Part shown: positions 24,443 through 35,510 of the stretch, in pieces
How positions within the stretch are numbered: position 1 is the first letter of the stretch
Layout: each line of letters begins with the position of its first letter
Assembly (NCBI GenBank): GCA_950295325.1
Contig: OX485808.1
Coordinates: forward strand, 31,084,527 to 31,144,526
Length of the DNA: 60,000 nucleotides
Origin: Polytrichum commune
Lineage: Eukaryota > Streptophyta > Polytrichopsida > Polytrichales > Polytrichaceae
Direction of reading: 5' to 3'
Made by a program: the position numbers and the translations under genes
Notes under the pieces: generated by a model
What the model was told of the DNA's origin: nothing
The model's database searches: none
The model's input: only the letters and a program-made list of their open reading frames with translations

Positions 24443-25563
24443 ACCCAACACTCTTTCATTCTAGCACATTGTATGGATGACTAGTGAACATGCTCTTACG
24501 ATACTAATACGGTTTACGGTTTAGGGCATAAGATATATATTATATAATATATCAATCATTGAGGATCAAAATCATTTATGGCATGCCAAATGGTGTTAAC
24601 TAGAATAGTATTATTAATTCCTTGAATCGAGGCTACCAAGGAGACACATAACTCAATGGATCTAGAACTATGCGCATTGCATAACATTATTCAACCATTT
24701 GGGTCACTTCCATGACCCTCGAATATGTCAATATATTCTATGCGCCCCCCAAATAAATTGGGAGTATATTATTTATGATTCATACTTTTAGGCTAAACTT
24801 GGAACTTTGGGTGATCTTGGCATGGTCTTGGCACTATGGCCAAAAATTATTGTTCATCCCAAGAATATTTTTAGGAAACATTGTTCATTCTAGTATTATT
24901 CTCTTAAATTATTATTAATAGTAGAACTATCATTGAAAATAGTCGCCCTTTGATTTTTTTTCCACATTTTAGGATGATGCAAAAATGTTTTGAAAGAATC
25001 ACGACACATGATATGTTCCAGCAAAATACTATAGATTTTAAGACCAATACTATTCACAGTAATCTTACTATTCAAACCAACACTATTCATTATTCGTATT
25101 GGTGTCAATTTCTTCTTCTTTTGTAAGTTTCCTCCCTTGAAGATAAGATAGTGGAGGCCCGTGTCGGATACTACATATAGAATGGTACACAACCAAGCAA
25201 TCGTATAATGTTATGTGGCGAGTCTAAAATTTCCATGCATTTCCTCTTATGTGATTTTCCCTTCAATGAAGTTAGTTGAGCATTAAGCATTATTAATTGT
25301 TAGCCACATATTTACTTTGGCTAAATTAAGTTATTTAAGTGTGATGCTTTCACTAAGGTGGGATAAAGTTACCTAAGGATGGGGTGTTTCAATAATTAAG
25401 GTAGAAAAACCTAAAATGGTGAATGATCACTCCTGGTGAACTAGACTAGGGGTAGAATGCTTCTTGTGTGGACTCAAAATGGCTTGTTGTGAAAGTGGTG
25501 GCCCAAAAATGATGTAGTGATAGGTGGGATGCAATGATTGGATAGATAGGTGTTGTTTCACAA

Positions 25564-25711
25564 CATAACATAATTCAAAACCATAATAATGTTTTGTGGG
25601 ACTGGCAATATTTTACAAAATAATCCCCACATTGAGTCTGAATGCGGGGGAACATTCCGCAAATCACTGTCAGTCCCACATAACACTGTTATGAATCTAA
25701 ATGATGTTATG
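25564..25711. mobile_element. 148-bp palindromic MITE-like hairpin
   Basis: CATAACATAATTC at the left and GATGTTATG at the right begin arms of about 42 bases that pair through TTTTGTGGGACTG and CAGTCCCACATAACA, with a GC-rich loop stem (CCCCACATT and AATGCGGGGG). Non-coding. Confidence 0.7.
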
Positions 25712-26124
25712 ACAATCACTTTTGGGTGCCATTGAGTTAGATGTTTGTGTGTATTTGTATGCAGAGTAGGATATTTAGATGCTCAAATTAGGGAGACTCT
25801 AGTGTACATTAACTTTTTAGTTGGCTTCATGTCAGCGCATTACGGTTTGTTCTTTCTGAAAGAACCGGAAGTTTTGTTACAGAATCGAAGATATCTTGTA
25901 ACTCTGGTGTGGCTATTGTAGGAGAGGTGTCTTCATTTGAGCCTCCGGAGACTCCATGGACCAAGGAAGATCGGAGCAGTGAAACACAGCTGATGGGTTA
26001 TATTCAAGTATGCTGTAGCTCTTGTTTGGAGAAATTAAAGTAACGCAATCAAAGTGCTGGTGTGTGCCTACTTTTGTCTGTGTTTCTTTTTTTTGAAGAG
26101 GAAGTGAAGAGCTGCACGATTGTT

Positions 26125-26170
26125 GTCCCTTAAGGTTTGAGTGGTGGAGAGCAGAGAGGGCGAGTATATG
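26125..26170 (+). promoter_or_regulatory. U2 copy A promoter: TATA at -30, possible diverged USE at -70
   Basis: TATATG at 26165-26170 lies 30 bases before the U2 start. GTCCCTTAAGG at 26125-26135 lies exactly at -70, where plant snRNA genes carry the upstream sequence element. Only its GTCCC part fits the angiosperm consensus RTCCCACATCG. All three U2 copies keep both elements (TATAAT in B, TATAAG in C), so they are probably functional, but assignment of the -70 box is inference. Confidence 0.5.
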
Positions 26171-26194
26171 AGAGGAGGGGGAAGAGGGAGAAGT

Positions 26195-26390
26195 ATACCT
26201 TTCTCGGCCTTTTGGCTAAGATCAAGTGTAGTATCTGTTCTTATCAGTTTAATATCTGATACGAGGCTCATCGAGCCTCATGATATTAATCTAATTTTTC
26301 TTGGGTGCGGGCTCATTAGGCAGCTTGCTGTTGGAGCCCGTGAGCGTCGCGATGGTATTGCACTACTTCCTTCGCTGGCGCAACCCTCCC
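26195..26390 (+). ncRNA. U2: U2 snRNA gene, copy A
   Basis: Begins ATACCTTTCTCGGCCTTTTG, the near-universal U2 5' end. It contains the branch-point recognition segment GTGTAGTATCTGTTC and stem-loop IIa/IIb sequences around TAATATCTGATACGAGGCTC. An Sm-site-like AATTTTTCTTGG is followed by 3' stem-loops ending near CGCAACCCTCCC. U2 is the spliceosomal RNA that pairs with the intron branch site. Length of about 196 matches plant U2. Differs from copy C at about four positions, one being a G in GTGAGCGTC where B and C have T. The exact 3' end is estimated. Confidence 0.95.
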
Positions 26391-27355
26391 CTATCGGGGA
26401 TCCAATTAATGCAAAATAGGAGACATCTTCGTGAGACTCTATTATTCGCACATGTCTGTGCAAACGCAGGATGAGCTTTTTTATAAGTCTCCAATTTCTA
26501 TTAGAAGCAGCAATTGCTTTTTAGTTTCTTACTATCATAATGATTTGTACGCATGGTGTTTTTGCTCTCAGTTTGAAGAGAGCGGAACTTGAGCAGGAGT
26601 CACATTGAATCATTTTAACCCTTCTCTCGAATTCCATTTGGGTTGATTAGGGTTTGAGTTGCTCCTTAGGGTTTGTATTTCCTTCCCCCGCTCTTCGCTA
26701 GTACTTAATCTATGGAGACCCTCATGGTCTCTCATTCTCTCAAGGGCCTGTGTGTTTGGGCGAGAGAGAGAGTGATCAGTGAATAGTTTGTGCCTCTGGC
26801 GGTTATTTTAGGCTCGTAGAGAGGTTTGTGTGACGGTCTTGTGTTTGTTATATAACAAGATGTAATCTAGGCTTCATGTGTCTGGTGCTGTGAGCATGCC
26901 TTGTGTTGTAACGACTCAGTACCTCGTAAACGAAGCCGACAGAAATTGGTCAGGCGCGACGTGAGTTGGGTCATGTCTCTAAACCATTACTTCTGTCCTG
27001 TACACAGATGTAATCGAAGTTTAGACTATAGTTCTGTCCTGTATACAGATGTAATCGAAGTTTAGACTATAGTTTTGTTTAGGGTTGTTGATCGAAGTGG
27101 TTCCGAATGTTATCGAGTTGCCTGCGTGCTGTCGAAGGTGATGAGGAGAAATTGTCGCCCCAGTCCTATGCGAACACTTGTTAGTGTCCATGAGGATTGA
27201 CAACTTTCATATTCTGATTCTACTACCGGCAGAAAAAGTTTGGAGGGGAAAGGATGACGCATATCGCATGTCCCCAAAACAAGGTACTAACAAGAATGCG
27301 GCTATGCGATGCATGTATTGGGTTCTTTTTCTGGATGTGGGTGATGATGGTTACC
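26391..27355. other. Conserved downstream flank of U2 copy A
   Basis: Repeated in inverted form in units B and C. Contains TTAGGGTTTG telo-box-like motifs at about 26645-26670, a purine-rich GAGAGAGAG stretch near 26765 and a 41-bp tandem duplication at 26991. No protein gene recognised on the plus strand. The conservation may only reflect the shared duplication. Confidence 0.5.
26991..27072. repeat. Exact-period tandem duplication, 41 bp x 2
   Basis: Two 41-base units (26991-27031 and 27032-27072), each beginning TTCTGTCCTGTA and ending TAGACTATAG, differ at one position. Units B and C have a single copy, so this arose in copy A after the duplications. Confidence 0.9.
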
Positions 27356-27660
27356 TGTAGAGCGCAGTTGCAGGTGGTCCTGAGACCTTGGTTGACATGG
27401 AGAACCTCCTCGGCAAACCTCTGCATTTCCGTGACGCAAAAGTGTAGATTGAAGCCTCTGTAGAGAACTTCGTGAAGATGAAAAATACCTCCTATGAAGC
27501 TGATTGTGAAGATAAAATTTGAAACATCTGAAATGAATGATGTGAAATTAAATTCACCATCTTCCAACTGAGGTTTGACATTAAGAGTTGAAATGCAAGG
27601 TAAAGGAGGAAGACGATTCAAGACAGACCTATTCTGAAAAACCTTGTGAGAATTGAACAT
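27356..27660 (-). pseudogene. Coding-like fragment, unrecognised (left-arm copy)
   Basis: On the minus strand an open frame reads MFNSHKVFQNRSVLNRLPPL, later LHEVLYRGFNLHFCVTEMQ and GLRTTCNCAL, and ends at a good donor (CAG|GTAACC, exon end 27356). The right-arm partner is 42188-42493. Amino-acid similarity persists although DNA has diverged, suggesting an exon of a real gene before duplication. I do not recognise the family. Another exon-like piece of the same gene may be 28060-28225. Confidence 0.4.
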
Positions 27661-28059
27661 GCACTACCAGCTGACAGCCATCCCCTACTTTGAAGCTTGT
27701 GCCTTAATCTTGATTGATATTGAATAATGTTGAAGCTGCTTGCAATACAGTGGATCATGCTCTCAAATAGTCCATTTTTTTATTTTACTGCTTAGGAAGT
27801 TCTAACTCAACTGGAATCATCATCAATTGAGTTAGAACGAGAAGATAGTGACCGAGTAGATTAGGGTTGTTTCAGCGAATTGTGTCAAACGTACCATCTA
27901 CAGCACCCAACTGTTTGATGACTTGGATGTGGCGAAGATGAGTGTTCGAATTCTGACTCTGTGCTTACTTGATCAATGCACAACAACCTGGTGCTTCCAA
28001 AAGTGCTCATATTCCTTATTTTTGCTGTGTCGAGTTTAAACAAACGCACAAATTAACGA

Positions 28060-28225
28060 AATACATGGAAGATTTCCTACCAGGCAAAGGCAGGAGTAGC
28101 CTACTGTGAAGATTTTGACAATCCGTTCAAGTTTGAAATCAATTGAACTGAACGAATCGCAAGTTCTTAATATAAAATAGACCCCATCCACATAAGTGCT
28201 GTTTCCGTGCAACCAGGCAACGAGC
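28060..28225 (-). pseudogene. Second coding-like fragment (left-arm copy)
   Basis: The minus strand reads LVAWLHGNSTYVDGVYFILR and, further on, FKLERIVKIFTVGYSCL. The right-arm partner at about 41578-41725 reads LVAWLHGNSNYMDEVYLVLR and NLERIVKTYTVGYSCLAW. Many differences are conservative. Family unrecognised. Lies on the same strand as the fragment at 27356-27660 and may belong to the same ancestral gene. Confidence 0.35.
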
Positions 28226-28446
28226 TTCAAATAGGTTTATGAGAAGAAAGAGAAAATGTCATCAGTAAGGTGTGTATTGTGTTGATGTATCATGTGGTGA
28301 ATGTCATGTTATGGTCCTGTTGGTGGTTTTTCCAAAATAAAAAAATTACATCTGTGTAGGTCGAATCTGGGCTGAGCAAAAAACTTAGCTCCGATGTTTT
28401 GTTGCAGATGTGAGGTTCAGTGGTGCCACCTCTCCTAGTTTCTTGC

Positions 28447-28469
28447 TTTTAGGGTTTAGGGTTTTAGGG
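28447..28469. repeat. Short interstitial telomere-like run (telo-box)
   Basis: Three consecutive TTTAGGG or TTTTAGGG units, the plant telomere motif. The right-arm counterpart near 41335-41358 is partly degraded (AAAACCCTAAACCC). Too short to be telomeric. Such boxes occur in plant promoters. Confidence 0.7.
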
Positions 28470-28947
28470 TGTGAGAAGCTTGGATGGATTGGAATTTGGT
28501 ATGGACAAGAAATATAATACCAACAACATCTTCACCGGTGCCACTGTCACATCTTCTACTTCAAAGTGGTTGTGGAGGAGCTTGGAGTTTGTAGAGTGGT
28601 AGGTGGAGGGACCTTCAAAATTGGTGATGGATTCAGCACCATTGTGTTGCTTGAGCAACGACAAATGCGACATGACTATATAACGAATATTATACGATCA
28701 TATAAACATACATGGATAGATAGATAGATATAAACTTCTGCTCATGTTAGAGCAAGCCATAAGTTAAGTTAAATGAAGAAGCTCTTCGCCTACAAGCTCC
28801 TGTTCGAAATGTGTATTAAGAGGTGGTGTATGTGTGTGCGTGTGTAAACCAGTCAGTCAACAACCATGCAAAAGGTCAATATAAATCATGAAGTGCCTCA
28901 TGGTGTAGGTCTGACCAGTGTAGAAGACCTTATATATTGTTGCACAA

Positions 28948-29360
28948 CTACATTGATGATCCCAATTAGTGAGAGATTAATAGTGCGGGTGGGAAATTAG
29001 TGAAGGTGATACTAATTTTTTTTAATGCTATGGAATTAGGGCCCACCGGAGGTCTAGGAAGCATTGTTCATCTTGGCATTATTCACTATTCATAGCATCA
29101 TTATAGCACTGAAAGTGTTGGCACTATTCATCATGGCATTATCCACTGACAAGCATGTTTTTGCATATAATATTTTTTATCACTCTGCAAGCACCTCAAA
29201 GTACACACAAATTTTCTTAAAATGTATGGTTAATGAGCATGTATTTATGAATGTAGTATCACTCAATAACAAATTTAGCCCTAACTAATTTTGATACTTG
29301 ACAAAATAGTGTGTGTTTGGGGAATTAGTACCACACACACATTAATTGGAATAATCCTTG
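28948..29360. mobile_element. MITE copy (CTACATTGAT family)
   Basis: Left end CTACATTGATGATCCCAAT, right end ATTGGAATAATCCTTG. The interior is like the 8818 and 23031 copies (GGGAAATTAGTGAAGGTGA). Inverted-duplication partner at 40480-40890. Confidence 0.7.
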
Positions 29361-30700
29361 GAGTGGTGTTTGTCTAGAGCAAGTTTGCTCGACGGTGTTT
29401 GGTATTTGTGGATTCACTTGTGTCATATAAAGTGAACAATCTCATCATTTGATGTTCACATTGTTATCTTACCTTTGGCCTGTTCAATGATTTAGAACTC
29501 TTGGCAAAACACAATTGGCGGTACCGCTAAATGATGTAACCAAGGATTTTTGAAGCATGGTCTCAGATGAAACAACCTTGTGGTTTGTAGTTTATGGTAT
29601 TTAGTGTCACATGTGTAATAGTGTCACCATATTTTGAGGCATATGATCAAAAACCTTAACCATTAGTGTCACCTCATGACACTTGGCGTTCAAGTGCATT
29701 TTTTAATAATTGGCACGATTGTGTTCAATAATGTTATGAGGTGTATACATGTGTTACACAATGGTCTACAAGTTGATCAAAGTGTACACAGATGACACTT
29801 GGCATTGATATGTTGAAGGATATCTTCCTCTTGCATACTAAAATGTAGCCACATGACACTTACCATTAGTATGCTCAAAAATATCTTCCCCTTGAATACT
29901 AAAATCCACATCTATCATATTAGGTATCCCAATGCACTACGCTAAATGTCATAATGTAAATAGGTTTTCGCATAAAAAGTTCTAACATTGACAAATTGTC
30001 TCATTATTATTGGCAATTAGCGGACTTGACCCTTTGAGATCTTTAGGCATCTAGTTTGGGTCCTTCGCAAATAGTGTATAGGTGCAAGCACGGTAAAGTG
30101 GACAACTCGTGATCCTTGCCTAGTGTTCAGTGAAAGTGATTCAAAACTATACATTAACTTTGAATTTTGTGAAGAAAAAAATCATTAGACATTTTTAAAA
30201 CGTATTGATCTACAAAGCCAAGCAAATTATGATGAAAAAAAAAATCCAAGGAAAGTCTACATATTTTAGAAGATGGTACAAGTGGTGTGCAAGTAGGGGA
30301 TATTGAACAAATGGTTGTCCAAAATTTGTTTAAAGCATGATAAAATTACATTAAATTGATGGTTTTCCACAAAGCTTTGTGATGATGCCCTCAAGTAGAT
30401 AATGAATTCAAGGAACATGAAAGAAAACTCCAACTTCAAAATAGTTAAGGTCATGAAATCTATGTCTAAAACAAAACTCAATCATTTGCTTTTGAGTTTA
30501 ATGATAAGTATTGAAGATCTCAACTTGATTTTCTACAATTAAATATTCAACACAACAACAAAGGTCGTCATGAAAAGAAATCCAATTTAAACAACGCTTT
30601 GCTACTACTTTTAGGTCTTTTGACCAAAAAAGCTATGGTTTTAGTATACTGGAGCACTTTTTTCGTCCACTTTACCATGTTTGCACCCAACACAACAACT

Positions 30701-31636
30701 GTGACAATTTCAAATGTTTGTATTCCGTGTTGAGCGCCAACCATCACGTTTGTGTAGTTTTGTGACCTAGTGTACATCATGTTGGCGGTTAGAATCATCC
30801 AAAACTCATGTATAAATCCAAATATACTTAAATCCTAGTTTTTAGTCATGTAGGGGATTTTTTGGAAGGATGGATGGAGATGCAAATAAGATGATTTTTG
30901 CTCAAGATGTTTTGTGATATTAAGAGATGCCAAAATGTGTATTAACTTTTGGTCAAGATTGTAAAATACTAAACGAGCTACATTTCTTCAAAATAAAGAA
31001 TAAGCATAAATTTGGTGTGCAACCACTAAATTACTTACTTTGAAACCCAAAAAATTTGATTACACATTGGAGTTCACCGACTTATTTAAAGACATGATTA
31101 ATGAGCATATATATAACACATAACTTTCTTCATCCTTTCTTGTGTAATGTTTACTCCATACATTGTACTCAATTTTATTGATTTTTGCAATTTTATGCTC
31201 CAGCTACAATTGCTTCACATGTCAAACATCACATATCTGATTGTCGAGACATGAACAACACTTTGATTGCATCATTGAACACAAGACTTTTACTTGGCTT
31301 ATTGCCTAATGAAGTGAATTTTGAGGGTTTTTTCCTTTCCGTTTAGAGCATTCTTTATACATCGACCTTGAAGTTGTGATGAATTACGTGCTTATCTAGC
31401 TTTCCCCTATAAACAAGTGCATTAGCATCATTCGGTTGCACGACTAATAAACCTCAACACAAACTAGTTGTCTACCATGACAAAAGTTCTCATGTGTAGA
31501 ATGTGTAAATAATACAAAAGCACATTTATTGAGAATTTGGCTTAGGAAATATGCATGTAGGATGCATATTTTCACATCCCATATTACGAAAGCCAGAACA
31601 ATAGCACTTTGACTTACAAAGGCGAATGCTGGTTTC
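30701..31636. other. Spacer between left arm and FRO, nothing recognised
   Basis: AT-rich DNA with no coding ORF, RNA gene or clear terminal repeats. Includes the FRO 3' flank. Confidence 0.45.
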
Positions 31637-33888
31637 CTATAGAGAGAAACTAACCGAATGATAATTAAAAATTTCGGCTTTCAAAGTGGCTTGCAAACCC
31701 AACCGCCTTTGACATTCCTTCGCCACAACATATTGAAGGCCCTCCGGGCCGGAAACTAGAACACCAACATCTTCGTGTCCAAAATCCTTTACAACTTGAT
31801 CAAACTCCCTTGAAAAATCGGGACGCGCAAACATATAACCCTCGGCCATATCATACAAAGTTGGATGAGCCCACTCTATATCATCAACACTAGAAAGCTC
31901 ATTTTCATATGAGCCCACAACCCGCGCCGCATATGCTTGATTTTCCATCACTTTTCTCTCCTTGCTTTTGGAATGGGCAGTCCAACACAAAAGCACGGCA
32001 CTCCCGGTGACCACGATTCCCACAAACATGCTCACGAACAAGAGGCTGCTTTGGATCCATTGGAAGTTTGGAATGTTTTGAGGCACCAGATTTATGCCCT
32101 GAAACGTTGCAACCGTTGCACAACTTGTGATCAAAATCATCCAGAACATCCACAAGTTGTCTCCCGTTCCAGTGACCGAACGAACGCGACTCGTGTTGGT
32201 TAGATTGTCCTCGGGACCGGGTGCGGCAATCACATGAATCGCTCCTCCAAGGTTGTTGTCAACGTTGTGGTCCACATAAGCTTTGATGGTTTGGAACCGC
32301 GTCACATACGCCTTCACGTAGATTCGACATGCACCCGATTCGTAGTCCTTGAAAATCAAACTCGGTGAAACTTGACGGAGGATGTCGAGCTCGGTTTCGG
32401 ACCGAACCGACCATATCAGTATGATGTTCTGTGGGAGGTGGACTCTTTCTTCGTGAGCTGTGATGCGATATCGGTGCAAAATGTCTTGGATGATGGCCAT
32501 GATTCCGATGCCGCCCGCGATGAGCACCAACGTCTTGTAGTTAAGATAGTACTCGGATTCGTCGCCACGGCGATCGGCATGGAGAACGGACATTTTTTCT
32601 CGGTGGCCGTATTCGCGATCTCTGTGACGTGTGCAGCGACGCGGGATGTCCACGAGTTTTTCGCGAAGGATGTGCCTGTGACTTTCTTGATGAGAATGGT
32701 CATTTCGCCCGCACAATCTCGAGCGCTCGACGCCATGCTAATCGGGTGCCATTCAAGATGGGAGACGCCGGGTACCTTCAAGAACATGAAGCTCAGGGCG
32801 TTGTACATTAATGTTGAGGACCTCGGAACCTTGAGCTCGATTATTCCGTCGAAAGACACGCGTGCCCTGGACACTTGTATCAATTGCCTTGATTGCCAGA
32901 ACCGCATGAACCGGTCGAGGAAGAAGAGGAAAATGGGGCCCATTGTATATCCGACCGTTCTCACCCCAACATGGTACACGAAGCCGGCGAAAAACACAAT
33001 GTAGAGTTGGTGAGAGTAGTAAAAAAAGTTGAAATGACGGCGCCGGATCGTCGGCAGCGATGTGGCCACCATGTAGATGGCGATGATTAAGGCATCGAGT
33101 CCAGGAACCACGACCACTCCCGATGATCCGTTTAGCTGCGTGGTGAAGGAGATCAATCGGTACCATGTGTGTGTTTTCGCGTATACTCCGATGAACGAGG
33201 CCCCATGCGCTAAAATGACCGCGACTATGAGGTAGCCCACCCACTTGTGATATTTCACAGCGTGCTCGAATGGGAGGCCAAACATGCGTAGAATCGGCGA
33301 GTTTCTTGTCACTGGGAGCAGTAGAAGCGACATGAGCATGGCCGAGACCCGGACCAACATCGTTCCTGCTTGTGTTGTCTTTGCCACCACTTTGTCCACT
33401 TCGGTGGTATTAGAAACCGCGTCAATGGCTTTCGCTTGGGGTATGTACCAAGCGTAGAAAAGCCAAAAAACCAAAACCAGTGTGCTTATAATTGCGACGA
33501 GATCAACTACGGCCATCACCCCAAACACGCGGTTGATTAAAACCGGCCGTGTCCACAACATTCTCCACATGCGAGAAGCTCGAGCGAAAAAATTATCACT
33601 GCTGCTCTTCTTGGCTTTCAGTGATGGCGGAGATTTCTTCGTGAGATGTAAATGCAATGTCCCAAGAAGTGCGAGAATTATAATAGGGCACGTGTATAAC
33701 ATGTAAACTCCGACCATGTCGCCGAATTTTTGTGTGTGTTGTGTTACAAGCGTTTCGATTGCCCAACCAAGCATTGTGGGAGTGAAGAACCACCAGATTA
33801 TCAAATACATGGATATGACGAACATCAAAGTGGAAATCACAAGTTTCATCATCATTCTCATGATATTTGGATTTATTGCAACTACCAT
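31637..33888 (-). pseudogene. Ferric-chelate reductase (FRO family), intronless, one frameshift
   Basis: Plasma-membrane flavocytochrome that moves electrons from NADPH through FAD and two hemes to reduce Fe(III) or Cu(II) for uptake. Two overlapping frames cover about 750 residues, the usual FRO length. Frame 1 (33888 to about 32566): N-terminal membrane helices, heme histidines H214 and H228 (VKYHKWVGY, ILAHGAS), H293 and H306 (YYSHQLY, GFVYHVG), and FAD motif WHPIS at 380-384. Frame 2 (about 32566 to 31637): NADPH-binding LVLIAGGIGI, two C-terminal membrane helices, VLVSGPEG, and the end FNYHSVSFSL typical of FRO. The break is at 32561-32570, just where V-(D/E)-GPYG should be. GPYG is absent, as if about 13 bases were deleted. 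No introns are seen, although plant FRO genes normally have several. Either a recent pseudogene (possibly a retrocopy) or a sequence error. Confidence 0.88.
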
Positions 33889-33995
33889 CTTGGCTCACTG
33901 ATCTCTTCGTTTTCTATATATTTTCACCTTGAGTGTTTTATGAAACGATAGCATGAGCTTGGAAATTTAATAGGATATTTAAAAATACACACATA

Positions 33996-34003
33996 TATTT
34001 ATA
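33996..34003 (-). promoter_or_regulatory. Candidate TATA box for the FRO gene
   Basis: TATAAATA on the minus strand, about 108 bases before the ATG at 33888, within an AT-rich region. Position fits a plant core promoter, but the surrounding TA repeats make chance occurrence possible. Confidence 0.35.
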
Positions 34004-34931
34004 GATATATATATATCCCAACATTAAAAAATAAAGTATTGGAAAAAATAAAATGACTATTAGAAAAAGTAAAATACTGACTAGCTAGAACCTTAAGAAC
34101 ACTATTCACTTTTATTTTTGGATGATCTAAAGCTTGTTTTGGATTACCTTTTTCTTTTATTTACATGAAACTTTGCATACATAAGACCCACTTTATGAGA
34201 ATGTAATAGAAAAAGGCTTTCACTTTCTTCCATAAAAACTAAAGGATAAAATGATACACGATAAAGTCATGTTAGTGTAGATGGAAAATCAATGTAGAAA
34301 TGATGAGTGTGGGCCACTCCAATTGTCTACTCCACGTGGGGATTACATGGGCCGAAGATCTTAGGTTTCCCCCTAAGTCTTCTTGGAGACTACCCACCAA
34401 CACCTTATGTGTTAATGTGCAGTTACAATGAGCTTATATTGTGTCACATATACGTAGATGTGATACTTTGTACCAATATTTATTATAACTTGCTTAGTAT
34501 ACCTTATAACTCCTTGATGTCAATTGATACACATTATGAATGGTATTGTGAACAAAAACTATATGCGACTTTAGAAGAGGACTCGACCCTATAAGGGGCT
34601 GCTTCGCCATTAATAAAGCTAGCCTTGAATATAGCTCCTAGAAGTTACTAATCGGGCCCAAAGACGTAATGATGACTGCAAGCCGTACGTCATGATGACC
34701 ACAAGCCATGGTGATCTGGATGGTATGGGCGGCCAACTGGACACTGACGTGTTTGGCGCCACTGGTTGTTTCCCACCAACCTATTGTTTCTTGATTGCCA
34801 ATCTTGATTGAGAGCATGTGTTGCCAGGCTTGAGTGGATTGAATTGTGTTTTCTGTCAGCATTGCTTTCTTTGGTGGCTGCTAATTCTTTGAGCGTATTG
34901 CGGTGGCAGCAAATTCTTTGAGCGTATTGCA
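34004..34931. other. Region upstream of FRO, possible LTR-like remnant
   Basis: 34300-34620 resembles the end of a long terminal repeat (AATAAAG near 34613 after a short GC-rich block), but no partner copy or ends are visible. 34884-34934 holds a tandem pair of about 28 bases (TTCTTTGAGCGTATTGC twice). Confidence 0.35.
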
Positions 34932-35510
34932 ATGGCAAACTTGTATAGGGCTCAAGCATCTTTGGATCCCAAGTATGCGCCGCTAATCCAGAGGGGAAAA
35001 TGTTTACATGAGCAGATCTCTAGATCAGAATTTCCAGAGAAACGGAAAGCTGGTAGTAATAATTTAGATCTGTGGTTAGATGGCGGAATTTATCCACCAG
35101 ATGCTCAGACTGGAAAGCGTCCCAAATTCATGTGTTTAAAAGAGTTTTTAGAGTTTGTTGGAGACGGAGAAGCTGGATTGTTGGGATATGTCAAGGGCTT
35201 AGCGCTACAGAATTCAGAGAGCATACGATCAGATTATATAGTGCAAATTTCCACTCTGAGGACTGAGGTACTGCAGTTGCAGACCGAGATTGACGTTCAA
35301 CGGCGTAGTTTGGAAGTCATTCCAGGATTTGTTGAAGAGATAAAGAACTTACGGTCTGAGCAGTTGTCACATGTTGAACGCTTGAACAGTCTCCAAATGG
35401 ACGTCGATGTTGGATACGCAGAGAAACTGGGTCTAGAGCTTGAGTGCAGATTAGTTATGTGCAGATTAGTTATGCACTATCCAGCCAACATGGGACATGG
35501 AATTGAATAA
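34932..35510 (+). CDS. Hypothetical protein, coiled coil
   Basis: A 192-codon ORF, the longest on the plus strand of this region. It has a charged N-terminus (YRAQASLDPKYAPLIQRGK), a short conserved-looking block (LWLDGGIYPP), then heptad repeats at about residues 98-165 (ISTLRTEVLQLQTEI, VEEIKNLRSEQL). A 15-base tandem repeat (GTGCAGATTAGTTAT, near 35443-35472) duplicates the C-terminal CRLVM. I do not recognise the family. It could be a fragment of a larger gene or a transposon-derived ORF. Confidence 0.4.
   Translation: MANLYRAQASLDPKYAPLIQRGKCLHEQISRSEFPEKRKAGSNNLDLWLDGGIYPPDAQTGKRPKFMCLKEFLEFVGDGEAGLLGYVKGLALQNSESIRSDYIVQISTLRTEVLQLQTEIDVQRRSLEVIPGFVEEIKNLRSEQLSHVERLNSLQMDVDVGYAEKLGLELECRLVMCRLVMHYPANMGHGIE

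Larger units (their letters stand above)
23640..25830. other. Left-arm-specific segment, about 2.2 kb
   Basis: Present in the left arm only. The right arm passes directly at about 44300 from the match of 25840 to the match of 23640. It contains a cluster of AGCTAG motifs near 23970-24090, a transposase-like ORF at 24087-24442 and a palindromic element at 25564-25711. It may be a transposon insertion after the duplication, or a deletion in the other arm. Confidence 0.6.
20555..30700. repeat. Left arm of a very large inverted duplication
   Basis: Aligns in reverse complement with 39130-46885. Anchors in order: 20640-20760 with 46685-46805; 22085-22150 with 45745-45810; 23031-23437 with 44492-44875; 25840-27660 with 42185-44195; 28948-29360 with 40480-40890; 30000-30660 with 39165-39835. 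The arms differ by many substitutions and indels, so this is a diverged genomic duplication. The left arm has about 2.2 kb at 23640-25830 that the right arm lacks. Carries U2 snRNA copy A. Confidence 0.85.

Noticed and set aside
27135-27220. Box C/D snoRNA-like pattern (GTGATGA ... CTGA) downstream of U2 copy A, also in B and C
   Set aside because: The terminal stem is weak, no guide match to rRNA that I can name, and the conservation is explained by the segment duplication.
28447-28469. Interstitial telomere from a chromosome fusion
   Set aside because: Only three units and the right-arm copy is decayed; more likely a telo-box or chance.
32540-32620. Short intron explaining the FRO frame change
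   Set aside because: The two frames abut with sequence missing rather than added, and there is no GT-AG pair. A frameshift fits better.
32372-33004. 210-codon plus-strand ORF across the FRO gene
   Set aside because: It is antisense to conserved FRO coding sequence and shows no family; a shadow frame.
34300-34625. Possible solo LTR near the FRO gene
   Set aside because: No TG...CA limits, target duplication or second copy seen in the window.
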